The translations under genes were made by a program, and so were the position numbers. From the NCBI RefSeq assembly GCF_015645445.1, contig NZ_JADOGI010000039.1, positions 1 through 61,834 on the forward strand: 61,834 bases of DNA. The letters run 5' to 3'. The notes beneath the pieces were generated by a model. That model searched no databases. It had not been told where the DNA came from and was given only the letters and a program-made list of their open reading frames with translations. The DNA is from Nonomuraea cypriaca. Its GTDB lineage: Bacteria; Actinomycetota; Actinomycetes; Streptosporangiales; Streptosporangiaceae. Every line of letters starts with the position of its first letter. Position 1 is the stretch's first letter. Shown here piece by piece: positions 52,540-61,499 of the stretch.

Positions 52540-53823
52540 GTGACGAAGGAGCCGCGCCTCACCCGTGCCCTGGGCGGTGCCGCTCCACCGGCGGGTCCCG
52601 CCGCACTGCGCAGAGCGAACCTCTCGCAGGTGCTGCGCAAGCTGCGCGACCACCCCTCCCTGTCCCGCGCCGACATCGCGGAGGCGACCGGGCTGCACCG
52701 GGCCACCGTCTCCAGCCTGATGGCCGAACTCCTGGAGCGGCGATTGGCACGGGAGGTCGGCGTCGAGCACGTGGGTGCGATCGGGCGTCCCCGACGGGCA
52801 GTGACGCTGTACGGGGCGCACGTCGGCGCCCTGGGCCTGGAGATCAACGTCGACTACATCGCGGTCCACGGCATCGACCTCAGCGGCCGGGTCCTGGTCG
52901 AGCGCCGGGAGGTCTTCGACGCGATGGGCAGCGGTCCTGACAGAGCCGTGCGCCGGCTGGGGCTCGCGGCCAAGGGGGCCGTGGAGGTGATGCGGCGGGC
53001 CGGAGCCGTTCCCGCCGGCATCGCGGTGGCCGTACCCGGGCTCGTGGACGTGGCGCGCGGTGTCGTAACGCTCGCGCCGAACCTGTACTGGCACGACCTG
53101 CCGCTGGCGGAGCAGTTGTCCGCCATGCTCGGGCCGCTGCGCGTGCCGGTGCGGGTGGACAACGACGCCAACCTCGCCGCCCTGGCGGAGTACACCTCGG
53201 GCGTCGCCGCGGGCACGCCCCACCTCGTCTACCTCACCGGCGAGGTCGGCGTCGGCGGCGGCATCATCTGCGGCGGCGAACTGCTGCGCGGAGCGGACGG
53301 ATTCTCCGGTGAGGTCGGACACCTGAGCGTGGACCCGAACGGCGACCAGTGCGGCTGCGGCCGCATCGGCTGCTGGGAGACCAAGGTCGGCCTGGCCGCG
53401 CTGGTCCGCGCGGCCATGCCCGAGCAGGCGTACGGACTGCCGGGCATGCCGGTGCCCGACCCCGACGAACGTGTGGCCGACATCGCCAGGGGCCTGTCCG
53501 CCGGCGACCGGCGGATGACGGAGGCGGTCGCGCAGGTCGGCCAGTGGCTCGGGCTCGGCGGCTCGATCGTGGCCAACCTGTTCAACCCACGGGTGATCGT
53601 CATCGGGGGCTATTTCGCCTCACTGGCCCAGTGGCTGCTGCCGCACGCCCAAGAGCAGCTGCAGCGGCTGGTCCTGGCCGGTCCCACCGCCCGATGCCGA
53701 TTCGTCGCCTCCACGCACGGCTTCGGCGCAGCGTCACGCGGCGCCGCGAGCATGGTGATCAACCAGATCATCGACGACCCGATCACGATCCTGGAGCAAC
53801 GACCCCACCCGGCACCTTACTGA
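52540..53823 (+). CDS. ROK-family transcriptional regulator
   Basis: A 427-residue regulator. Residues ~25-85 are a MarR-like winged helix (VLRKLRDHPSLSRADIAEAT, then HRATVSSLMAELLERRL). From ~90 the ROK sugar-kinase-like fold follows, with GIAVAVPGLVDVARGVV and the zinc motif CGCGRIGCWE near 270. These NagC/XylR-type proteins repress sugar genes and respond to a sugar ligand. The GTG start follows an AT-rich leader with GGGGAC. The large secreted sugar-active gene starts 125 bases downstream, so ROK probably controls it. Confidence 0.92.
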   Translation: MTKEPRLTRALGGAAPPAGPAALRRANLSQVLRKLRDHPSLSRADIAEATGLHRATVSSLMAELLERRLAREVGVEHVGAIGRPRRAVTLYGAHVGALGLEINVDYIAVHGIDLSGRVLVERREVFDAMGSGPDRAVRRLGLAAKGAVEVMRRAGAVPAGIAVAVPGLVDVARGVVTLAPNLYWHDLPLAEQLSAMLGPLRVPVRVDNDANLAALAEYTSGVAAGTPHLVYLTGEVGVGGGIICGGELLRGADGFSGEVGHLSVDPNGDQCGCGRIGCWETKVGLAALVRAAMPEQAYGLPGMPVPDPDERVADIARGLSAGDRRMTEAVAQVGQWLGLGGSIVANLFNPRVIVIGGYFASLAQWLLPHAQEQLQRLVLAGPTARCRFVASTHGFGAASRGAASMVINQIIDDPITILEQRPHPAPY

Positions 53824-53948
53824 CGCCCCCCAAGAACCTGGAGACGGCACCCTCCAGCAACCGCACCATCAGTCCCAACCAAGCGGCAACAAGCGCGGCG
53901 GCGCGCGCCTTGCCTGACGTCCCCCCCTCGGTCAGGAAAGGGTTTTTC

Positions 53949-56900
53949 ATGTCACCACGGTCCCGAACACCGGCTGCGGTCCAGCCCGTCCGTGAACATC
54001 GCACCCTGCGATTAACGGCGGCGGCGGCGGTCCTCGCCCTCGTCCTTCCCATCCTGTCGGTCCTGACGCTCCTGCCGTCGGCGGCGAGCGCGGCCACCGC
54101 CGCGGCACCCGCCTTCAAGGTGCTCGTCTTCTCAAAGACCACCGGATTCCGGCACGACTCGATCCCTGAGGGCATCGCGGCCATCCAGAAGCTCGGCCAG
54201 GAGAACAACTTCGCGGTCGACGCGACCGAGGACAGCACGCAGTTCACCGATGAGAACCTGGCGCAGTACCAGGCAGTGATCTTCCTGTCCACGACCGGCG
54301 ATCCGCTGGGCACGCAGGACCAGAAGGACGCCTTCCAGCGCTACATCCAGGTCGGCGGCGGCTTCGCGGGCATCCACGCGGCCTCGGACGGCGGTTACGA
54401 ATGGCCGTGGTTCGGCAAGCTGGTCGGCGGGTACTTCAAGTCGCACCCGGCGATCCAGCAGGCCACCGTCAAGGTCGAGGACCCGGCGCATCCCTCGACC
54501 GAGGGTCTGCCGACGTCGTGGGTCCGTACCGATGAGTGGTACGACTACCGGGCCAACCCCCGCGACGACGTGCACGTGCTGGCGTCGATGGACGAGACGT
54601 CGTACTCCGGCGCGACCATGGGCATCGACCATCCGACCGCGTGGTGCCAGGACTACGACGGCGGCCGTTCGTGGTACACCGGCCTCGGCCACACGAAGGA
54701 GAGCTTCGTCGAGCCGAGCTTCCTGAGCATGCTCCTCGGCGGCATCCGGACCGCCGCGGGCGCCGTGGAGGCCGACTGCTCGGCCTCGCAGAGCGAGAGC
54801 TTCGAGAAGGTCACCCTCGACGACAACACGTCGAACCCGATGATGCTGGACGTCGCGAAGGACGGCCGGGTTTTCTACATCGACCGGCTGGGTGACGTCA
54901 AGATCGCCAAAACCACCGGTGGCAGCGTCACGGCCGCTCACCTGAACGTCTTCACCGCCAACGAGAGCGGCCTGCTCGGGCTGGCGCTGGACCCCGGCTT
55001 CGACTCCAACCACCAGCTGTACCTGTACTACTCGCCGGCGGGTGAGAACGTCGACCGGCTGAGCCGGTTCACGGTCACCGGGGACTCGCTCGACCTCTCC
55101 AGCGAGCAGAAGATCCTCGACGTGCCGGTGCAGCGGGCCGAGTGCTGTCACCACGGTGGCGGCATGATCATTGATCCCAAGACCGGCGACCTGTGGCTGG
55201 CCACCGGCGACAACACCAACCCGTTCGCCTCGGACGGGTATGCGCCGATCGACGAGCGGGAGGGCCGGGCCTCGTGGGACGCGCAGCGCACCTCGGCCAA
55301 CACCAACAGCCTGAGCGGCAAGCTGCTGCGGATCCACCCCGAGGCCGACGGCACCTACACCGTCCCGTCAGGGAACCTGTTCCCGCCGGGCACGCAGAAG
55401 ACCAAGCCCGAAATCTACGGCATGGGCTTCCGCAACCCCTTCCGAATGGGCCTCGACCCCAAGACGGGCCGTCCCATGCTCGCCGAGTACGGCCCCGACG
55501 CCGGGTCCGCGAGCCCGGCCAGGGGCCCGGAGAACACGGTCGAGTGGAACCTCATCGCCGAGCCGGGCAACTACGGCTGGCCCTACTGCGTCGGCGACAA
55601 CAAGCCGTTCATCGACTACGACTTCGCCACCAAGGAGTCGGGATCGGCATTCGACTGTGACGCGCCGGTCAACAACTCGCCCAACAACGACGGCCTGACC
55701 GACCTGCCTCAGGTGACCCCGGCGACGGTCTGGTACCACTACAACACCGACCCGCAGAACTTCCCCGAGTTGAACGGCGGCGCGCCGATGGCGGGCCCGG
55801 TCTACCGGTACGACGCCGGCCTGCAGTCGCCCGTCAAGTGGCCGGCGTACTGGGACGGCAAGGCGATCTTCGGTGAGTGGAACAACAACGAGGTGTTCTC
55901 GTTCCAGCTCAACGAGGACACCTCCGGGCTCGTCAAGATCAACCAAATTCTCAAGTCCCTGAGCTTCAAGAAGCCCATGGACATGAAGTTCGGCCCCGAC
56001 GGGGCGCTGTACATGATCGAATGGGGCTCCGGATTCGGCGGCGACAACGCCGACTCGGGCATCTACCGCATCGAGTACACCAAGGGCGACCGGCCACCGG
56101 TCGCCCGAATCACGGCCGACAAGACCGACGGCCCGGTGCCGCTGACCGTGCAGTTCTCCAGCGAGGGCACACGCGATCCGGACAACAAGCCGCTCACGTA
56201 CGCGTGGGACTTCGACGACGACGGCACCGCCGACTCGAGCGACCCCAGCCCGTCGCACACCTACACCACGGCAGGCGAGTACAACGCCGTCCTCACGGTC
56301 ACCAACACCGACGGCGTCACCGCGACGGCCGGCGTGCCGATCGTCGCGGGCAACACCAAGCCGACGATCACCCTCCTGCCGCCGCCGCACGGCGGATTCT
56401 TCGAGTTCGGCGACCAGGTGCGGTACAAGGTCGTCGTCACCGACCCCGAGGACGGCACGATCGACTGTGCCGAGGTCCAGGTCCAGGCGCTGCTCGGGCA
56501 TGAGGGCCACGGACACCCCCTCGACCAGGACACCGGGTGCGAGGGCGTCCTGCAGACGCTCACGGACGGCGGTCACGGCACGGACGACAACCTCTTCTAC
56601 ATCATCGAGGCCACCTACGCCGACCACGGCGCCGGCGACGCCCCGTCGCTCACCGGACGCGGACAGGTCATCCTGCAGCCCAAGCGCAAGCAGGCTGAGC
56701 ACTTCACCGAGACCGGCCGGGTGGCGGACGGCACGGGCACCGACACCCCGGGCGTCCAGGTGGAGACCACGACCGACCCGCAGGGCGGCTCCAGCAACAT
56801 CGGATTCATCCAGGACGGCGACTGGTGGTCCATCTCCCCGGCGAACCTGGGGAACATCGACGCCATCCGGTTCCGGGCCTCGTCGGCCGGCGCGGGCGGG

Positions 56901-59717
56901 ACCGTGCAGGTCCGGCTGGGCGATCCGGAGAACGGGACGCTGGTCGGCTCGGCCGACGTCCCCGTCACCGGGGGCTGGCAGCAGTTCACCGACGTCACGC
57001 TGGAACTGGACGACCCACCGGCGCAGACGGGACCGCTGTACTTCGTCGTGCGCAAGCCGGCGAGCGCGGCCAACGACGCTTTCCTGGCCAACTTCAACTG
57101 GGTCGACTTCGTCGGCAAGGGCGTGACGGAGAACCAGCGCCCGACGGTGACCGCGTCGGCGAATCCGGCATCGGGCACCGCGCCGCTGACTGTCGACTTC
57201 ACCGCGACGGCCGCCGACCCCGAGGGCGACGAACCGCTCACATACCGATGGAACTTCGGGGTGAACGGCGCGCCGCAGCCGGAGACCGCCGAGGCGAGCC
57301 ACACCTACACGGCGCCGGGCACGTACACCGCGACGGTGACCGTGACCGACGCCAAGGGCGCGGTGGCCACCGCGCAGGTCCCGATCAAGGTGGACGCGCC
57401 CACCACGCAGTGCCTGACCGGGCGTTCCGACGACTTCCTGGGGACGGAACTCGACAGTGACCGCTGGTCGGTCACCCGTGAGGACCAGAACCTGAAGGTG
57501 GCGGACGGCAAGCTCGTGCTCCCGACGTCCACCACCGACATCTACGGTGCCGGCGGCAACACGCCGAACATCGTGGTGCAGCCGGCGCCGCCTGGACCAT
57601 GGACCGCCACCGCGAAGCTCACGCTCGACGCGCGTGACCAATATCAGCAGGCCGGCCTGATCCTGTACGGCGACGACGACAACTACGCCAAGATGGTGCT
57701 GCAGGGGCGGGGGACGGACGACCACGCCAGCCGCATCTTCCAGTTCATCCGTGAGGAGAACGGCACCCCGAACGAGGTGGCGGAGAGCAACACGGCCCTG
57801 CTCGGCGACGCCTACCCCGACACGGTGTACGTACGGTTCATCAGCGACGGCACCAACATCACCGCCCACTACTCGGCGGACGGCGTCACCTTCACCGCCA
57901 TGCCCCAGACCAAGCCGCTCGCCGGGATCGACAACCCGAAGATCGGCCTGCTCTCGCTGGCCGGCGCCGGCAACCCGGTGGTGGACGCGTCCTTCGACTG
58001 GTTCCACATCACGCCTGACGACACGGCGACGAAGCCGGGCCCTGACGACGAGTTCGACGGCACGGCCATCGACGGCTGCCGCTGGGACGCGAGCGTACGC
58101 CACGACCCGTCGTCGGCGCGCGTGACCGGTGGCAACCTGGAGATCGACACCCAGGCGGGAGACATCTACGGGACCGACAACAACGGGGCGAAGAACTTCA
58201 TCCTGCAGACGGCGCCGGACGGCGACTGGACGCTGGAGACCAAGATCGACGGATCGGCGTTCAACGAGGCCTTCCAGCAGGGCGGCCTGGTCGTGTACGC
58301 CGGTGACGACGACTACGTGAAGTTCGACTACATCACCGACAACTCCGCAGGCTCCGCGATCACGCGCAGGATCGAACTGCGCAGCGAGGTCGGCGGAACC
58401 GTACAGGACCCGCAGCCGCAGGTGGGCAACCTCACCAGCGGCGTGTGGTGGCTGCGGCTGCAGAAGGAAGGGGACGCCTTCCACGGCTTCTACGCCTCCG
58501 ACGGCACCACCTGGACCGAGATCGGCGCGCCGACGGTGGTGCGCAACAGTGTGGTGGCCGACGGCGCGAAGGTCGGCCTGTTCGCCTTCGGCGCCGGCCA
58601 GACGGCGTCGAAGACCGCCACGTTCGACTACTTCCACCTGTCGGCAGGAGAGGAGAACGACGACACGACCGCGCCGGTCACGACCGCGACGACCGACCCG
58701 GCGCAGCCGGAGAACGGCTGGTTCACCCAGCCGGTCCAGGTCACGCTGGCCGCCGCGGACGAAGGAAGCGGGGTCGACCGTACGGAGTACCTGCTCGACG
58801 GCGGTGACTGGACCGGGTACGCCGAGCCGGTCCTCGTCTCCGGCGACGGCTCGCACACGCTCGCCTATCGCTCGGCCGACAAGGCGGGCAACGTCGAGGA
58901 GGCCAAGACCCTCACGGTCGAGGTGGACGCGACGGCGCCGGCGACCACCGCGACGTCCGCTCCGGCGAACGACGACGGCTGGCACAACGGCGCGGTGCCG
59001 GTGACCCTCGCCGCCACGGACGAGACGTCCGGTGTGGCGAGCACCGAGTACGCACTGGACGGCGGCGACTGGGCGCCGTACACCGAGGCGGTCGACGTCT
59101 CGGGTGAGGGGCAGCACGAGCTGCGGTACCGCTCCACCGACAAGGCCGGCAACGTCGAGGAGACCAAGGCCGTCACCCTGAAGATCGACACCCAGGCGCC
59201 CACCGTCCTGATCACCGGTGTCGCGGCCGGCACACAGTACGGCGACAGCCAGGATCTCAAGATCGCCTGGGAGGCCGTCGACTCCGGGTCCGGGATCAAG
59301 ACGGTGACGGGCACGCTCGACGGCGGGCCGTACGAGTCGGGGACGGTCACGCCGATGTACGAGCTGTCCCTGGGCGAGCACACGATCACCGTCACCGCCG
59401 TCAACAAGGCCGGCAACAGGACCGACCAGACGGTGACGTTCTCCGTCGTCACCTCGACGGCTGACATCGCCGGCCTGATCGAACGGTTCGAGGTCGCAGG
59501 CAAGCTCACCGCCAAGAACGCCGACAAGCTGCAGAAGTCGCTCGACGGCGTACGTAAGGCGGAGGAGAAGAAGGACAAGAAGATCATCAAGGAGCTCGAG
59601 AAGTTCGAGAAGACCGTCAACGACAAGAAGGTCGTCTCGGACGACCAGGTCCGTACCACGCTCCTGCGTGACGCCGATGCGCTGATCGCCCAGTACGCCG
59701 GCACGCCGAAGGGCTGA
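53949..59717 (+). CDS. Secreted ThuA / sugar-dehydrogenase-like multidomain protein
   Basis: A 1922-residue exported protein. Signal peptide ~1-50 (LTLLPSAASA end). ThuA-like domain ~56-278 (VLVFSKTTGFRHDSIPEGI; GGGFAGIHAASDGGYEW). A GSDH/PQQ-dependent sugar dehydrogenase-like propeller is at ~285-714 (GLLGLALDPGF; ECCHHGGGM; YGMGFRNPFRMGLDP). PKD domain ~716-800, an Ig-like stretch ~801-914, CBM6-like ~915-1057 (GDWWSISPANLG), PKD ~1061-1150, two DUF1349/concanavalin-like domains ~1156-1356 and ~1364-1567, two OmpL47-like repeats ~1573-1750, an Ig-like unit, and a Lys-rich FIMAH-like C-terminus ~1837-1922. It probably binds and oxidises or alters polysaccharide outside the cell. Confidence 0.88.
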   Translation: MSPRSRTPAAVQPVREHRTLRLTAAAAVLALVLPILSVLTLLPSAASAATAAAPAFKVLVFSKTTGFRHDSIPEGIAAIQKLGQENNFAVDATEDSTQFTDENLAQYQAVIFLSTTGDPLGTQDQKDAFQRYIQVGGGFAGIHAASDGGYEWPWFGKLVGGYFKSHPAIQQATVKVEDPAHPSTEGLPTSWVRTDEWYDYRANPRDDVHVLASMDETSYSGATMGIDHPTAWCQDYDGGRSWYTGLGHTKESFVEPSFLSMLLGGIRTAAGAVEADCSASQSESFEKVTLDDNTSNPMMLDVAKDGRVFYIDRLGDVKIAKTTGGSVTAAHLNVFTANESGLLGLALDPGFDSNHQLYLYYSPAGENVDRLSRFTVTGDSLDLSSEQKILDVPVQRAECCHHGGGMIIDPKTGDLWLATGDNTNPFASDGYAPIDEREGRASWDAQRTSANTNSLSGKLLRIHPEADGTYTVPSGNLFPPGTQKTKPEIYGMGFRNPFRMGLDPKTGRPMLAEYGPDAGSASPARGPENTVEWNLIAEPGNYGWPYCVGDNKPFIDYDFATKESGSAFDCDAPVNNSPNNDGLTDLPQVTPATVWYHYNTDPQNFPELNGGAPMAGPVYRYDAGLQSPVKWPAYWDGKAIFGEWNNNEVFSFQLNEDTSGLVKINQILKSLSFKKPMDMKFGPDGALYMIEWGSGFGGDNADSGIYRIEYTKGDRPPVARITADKTDGPVPLTVQFSSEGTRDPDNKPLTYAWDFDDDGTADSSDPSPSHTYTTAGEYNAVLTVTNTDGVTATAGVPIVAGNTKPTITLLPPPHGGFFEFGDQVRYKVVVTDPEDGTIDCAEVQVQALLGHEGHGHPLDQDTGCEGVLQTLTDGGHGTDDNLFYIIEATYADHGAGDAPSLTGRGQVILQPKRKQAEHFTETGRVADGTGTDTPGVQVETTTDPQGGSSNIGFIQDGDWWSISPANLGNIDAIRFRASSAGAGGTVQVRLGDPENGTLVGSADVPVTGGWQQFTDVTLELDDPPAQTGPLYFVVRKPASAANDAFLANFNWVDFVGKGVTENQRPTVTASANPASGTAPLTVDFTATAADPEGDEPLTYRWNFGVNGAPQPETAEASHTYTAPGTYTATVTVTDAKGAVATAQVPIKVDAPTTQCLTGRSDDFLGTELDSDRWSVTREDQNLKVADGKLVLPTSTTDIYGAGGNTPNIVVQPAPPGPWTATAKLTLDARDQYQQAGLILYGDDDNYAKMVLQGRGTDDHASRIFQFIREENGTPNEVAESNTALLGDAYPDTVYVRFISDGTNITAHYSADGVTFTAMPQTKPLAGIDNPKIGLLSLAGAGNPVVDASFDWFHITPDDTATKPGPDDEFDGTAIDGCRWDASVRHDPSSARVTGGNLEIDTQAGDIYGTDNNGAKNFILQTAPDGDWTLETKIDGSAFNEAFQQGGLVVYAGDDDYVKFDYITDNSAGSAITRRIELRSEVGGTVQDPQPQVGNLTSGVWWLRLQKEGDAFHGFYASDGTTWTEIGAPTVVRNSVVADGAKVGLFAFGAGQTASKTATFDYFHLSAGEENDDTTAPVTTATTDPAQPENGWFTQPVQVTLAAADEGSGVDRTEYLLDGGDWTGYAEPVLVSGDGSHTLAYRSADKAGNVEEAKTLTVEVDATAPATTATSAPANDDGWHNGAVPVTLAATDETSGVASTEYALDGGDWAPYTEAVDVSGEGQHELRYRSTDKAGNVEETKAVTLKIDTQAPTVLITGVAAGTQYGDSQDLKIAWEAVDSGSGIKTVTGTLDGGPYESGTVTPMYELSLGEHTITVTAVNKAGNRTDQTVTFSVVTSTADIAGLIERFEVAGKLTAKNADKLQKSLDGVRKAEEKKDKKIIKELEKFEKTVNDKKVVSDDQVRTTLLRDADALIAQYAGTPKG

Positions 59718-59723
59718 CCGCAA

Positions 59724-59752
59724 GGGGTGCCGGGCGACCGGCCCGGCACCCC
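59724..59752. terminator. Terminator hairpin 1 after the giant gene
   Basis: GGGGTGCCGGG and CCCGGCACCCC form a perfect 11-base stem around CGACCGG, beginning six bases after the giant gene's stop. No T run follows, as is usual in high-GC actinobacteria. Confidence 0.75.
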
Positions 59753-59758
59753 GCCCCA

Positions 59759-59788
59759 GGTGTCCCGCGACGCGTGTCGCGGGACACC
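59759..59788. terminator. Terminator hairpin 2 (tandem)
   Basis: GGTGTCCCGCGAC and GTCGCGGGACACC form a perfect 13-base stem around GCGT, six bases after the first hairpin. Two strong stems in tandem suggest firm insulation from the next gene, or a role in mRNA stability. Confidence 0.72.
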
Positions 59789-59822
59789 CGCCCCGGCATC
59801 CGAAACCGAGGGGAGTCACACA

Positions 59823-60374
59823 TTGAGATATGTCATGACCGTCGTGCTGGCCGGGCTCGTCCTCGTGCTCGGCGCACCGGCCGCCTCCGCCCATGAAGGA
59901 CCGATCAGGCTGGAGCTGGCAGGGGACGGCGCCCACGGCGTCAACGTGCTGGTCACCTGGAAGAAGGACGGCCATCCTGTCGAGGAGATCGTCTCGGCGA
60001 CGCTGGTCGCGACCTCCTCCGACGGCCGTTCCTTCGGGCCGGTTCCCCTCATGTCATCACCTGAGGGCCAGAATCTCTACCACGCCGCCGAGCCGCTGCC
60101 GAGTGGCGAGTGGCGGGTCACCGCGACCGCGACCAAGCCCTCCAAGGCGCGTACGACGGTGAAGGTGACGGCAAGAGACCTCGCCGCCGCACCCGTGGCG
60201 GTGGCGACCCCACTCGTACCGGGCCCAAAGGCGGCGGCACCCGTAGCCCTCGTGGACGATGAAGATCCCATGGGTATGCCACTCAAGATCGGCATCATCG
60301 CCGTCGCGGCGGCCATCGCCATCGCGGCCTGGATCGGCCTCGCCCGTCGCAGGGGCCGGTACGGCCGACGCTGA
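59823..60374 (+). CDS. Secreted, C-terminally anchored small protein, unknown
   Basis: A 183-residue protein. TTG 59823 with GAGGGGAG upstream is preferred; ATG 59835 is an alternative. The signal peptide (VVLAGLVLVLGAPAASA) ends before HEGPIRLELAGDGAHGVNVL. The body is a beta-rich, CopC/Ig-like domain (VNVLVTWKKDGHPVEEIVSA; SGEWRVTATATKP). A C-terminal membrane helix (IGIIAVAAAIAIAAWIGLA) and Arg-rich tail anchor it. Beginning with His after the signal is reminiscent of CopC copper proteins, but other metal ligands are not clear. It probably works with the giant secreted protein upstream. Confidence 0.7.
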   Translation: MRYVMTVVLAGLVLVLGAPAASAHEGPIRLELAGDGAHGVNVLVTWKKDGHPVEEIVSATLVATSSDGRSFGPVPLMSSPEGQNLYHAAEPLPSGEWRVTATATKPSKARTTVKVTARDLAAAPVAVATPLVPGPKAAAPVALVDDEDPMGMPLKIGIIAVAAAIAIAAWIGLARRRGRYGRR

Positions 60375-60417
60375 AGGCAATGCCGACGCCGTCTGCCCGC
60401 GTTTCGGTGCGGCCCAT

Positions 60418-60445
60418 GTCGGCTGCCCGGTCGGGCTGACGTCAG
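60418..60445 (+). repeat. Possible very short msrA-tail remnant, copy 6
   Basis: About 28 bases encode VGCPVGLTS, the MsrA end after the second resolving cysteine. It lies 44 bases after the secreted-protein gene and 85 bases before copy 7. The match is short, so it may be chance. Confidence 0.35.
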
Positions 60446-60529
60446 CCGATCGAGCCCCTATCGCCGACCTCCGTCCGGTGCGTTGAGGCTGGATGTCGGC
60501 CTGGCGGCTCCCGTTTCGTGGCGGGAGGT

Positions 60530-60622
60530 CACCAGTATCTGTACAAAGTTCCGAACGGCTACTGCGGGATCGGCGGCACGGGTGTCGCCTGTCCGGTCGG
60601 GCTCACGTCCGGCGAGGCGTAG
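60530..60622 (+). repeat. msrA 3'-end fragment, copy 7, with stop
   Basis: Ninety-three bases encode [20 protein letters not shown] then [10 protein letters not shown] and TAG, a full MsrA tail with host-like GC-rich codons. It is followed by a perfect 12-base hairpin at 60645-60685. This pair (tail plus terminator) could be the original chromosomal end of msrA, displaced 21 kb by insertions. That is inference. Confidence 0.9.
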
Positions 60623-60644
60623 ACCGGCCGAGTTAGTGATCAAT

Positions 60645-60685
60645 GGGCCCAGGATTGCGTATCGGCCAGCAATAATCCTGGGCCC
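60645..60685. terminator. Hairpin after msrA-tail copy 7
   Basis: GGGCCCAGGATT and AATCCTGGGCCC form a perfect 12-base stem around 17 bases, starting 22 bases after the TAG of copy 7. No such hairpin follows the genuine msrA at 39669. Confidence 0.72.
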
Positions 60686-60716
60686 TTCGCCGTCCCTGTA
60701 TGCATAGAATTTATGG

Positions 60717-61019
60717 AGTTCGACGGGTGCCGTCGGCGGGACGCTGGCCGCCAAGATCCGCTCATCCCTGACGTACTACCGGACGTTGCCCGACCTGGAC
60801 GGCTGCGAGATGCGGCTCCACTCCACGACGCTGTACGCCTCGCTGTTCCGCTATGACGATGACATCCTGGTCAACCCGCACGCGTACGGCGAACCGGCCT
60901 CGGCCAACCCGACTTTTCACTTCCGCCGCCTCGACGGCGGGACAATAGCCGACCACTACGTGTCATCGTTCGAGCGAGTCTGGGCCGGAGGCGTTCCGTG
61001 GTCCGGCGCGGAGATCTGA
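60717..61019 (+). pseudogene. DUF5919-like protein, N-terminally truncated
   Basis: The frame carries the C-terminal ~95 residues of a DUF5919-type protein: KIRSSLTYYRTLPDLDGCEM, then LHSTTLYASLFRYDDDILVN and FHFRRLDGGTIADHYVSSFE. The full proteins usually begin with an HTH domain, missing here; upstream are only the msrA-tail copy and hairpin. An ATG at 60786 could start a 77-residue product. It lies 12 bases before the Nudix gene, an order often seen in actinomycete integrative elements. Its 3' end recurs at 49616-49703. Confidence 0.72.
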
Positions 61020-61031
61020 GAGGCACCCCAC

Positions 61032-61499
61032 ATGGGACGAGTCGAGTACTGGAACGACCCGAACGCCCCGAAGGCGAACAGCCTGGTGCCGGCCTGCGGG
61101 ACGGTCACCGTGGATGACGTGGGCCGCATCCTCATGCAGCGCCGACGGGACACCGGCCAGTGGGCGTTGCCGATGGGCAAGATGGAGATCGGTGAGACGC
61201 CCTCGCAGTGCGCCGTGCGGGAGACCGAGGAGGAGACCGGCGTTCGTGTCGAGCCGGTCGGCATTCTCGGGATCTACTCCGACCCCGGCCACATTGTGGC
61301 CTACACGGACGGCGAGGTCCGCCAGGAGTACGAGGTCATGCTGATCGCCCGCCCGGTCGGCGGTCGGCCCGAGACAAACGACGAGGCGAGCGACGTGCGG
61401 TGGGTTGAGCCGGGCGTGTTGCACACCTTGGACATCCATCCGACTCAGTGGCGGCAGCTCAACGACTACCTAGAGCGGAGACATCCTCACGTCGACTGA
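61032..61499 (+). CDS. Nudix hydrolase, Pif-like of integrative elements
   Basis: A 155-residue protein with the intact Nudix box GKMEIGETPSQCAVRETEEE then TGV (G-x5-E-x7-REUxEExGU). The N-terminus VEYWNDPNAPKANSLVPACG and QRRRDTGQWALPMGK are typical of the Nudix proteins of actinomycete integrative and conjugative elements. The pSAM2 relative Pif prevents redundant transfer between carriers. Its substrate is unknown. It lies between a broken DUF5919-like gene and a RepSA-like fragment, so it is probably a surviving element gene. Confidence 0.88.
   Translation: MGRVEYWNDPNAPKANSLVPACGTVTVDDVGRILMQRRRDTGQWALPMGKMEIGETPSQCAVRETEEETGVRVEPVGILGIYSDPGHIVAYTDGEVRQEYEVMLIARPVGGRPETNDEASDVRWVEPGVLHTLDIHPTQWRQLNDYLERRHPHVD

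Noticed and set aside
55368..59975. A 1535-codon minus-strand frame over the giant secreted gene
   Set aside because: Low-complexity Arg/Val/Gly antisense reading; the plus-strand protein has a signal peptide and clear domains.
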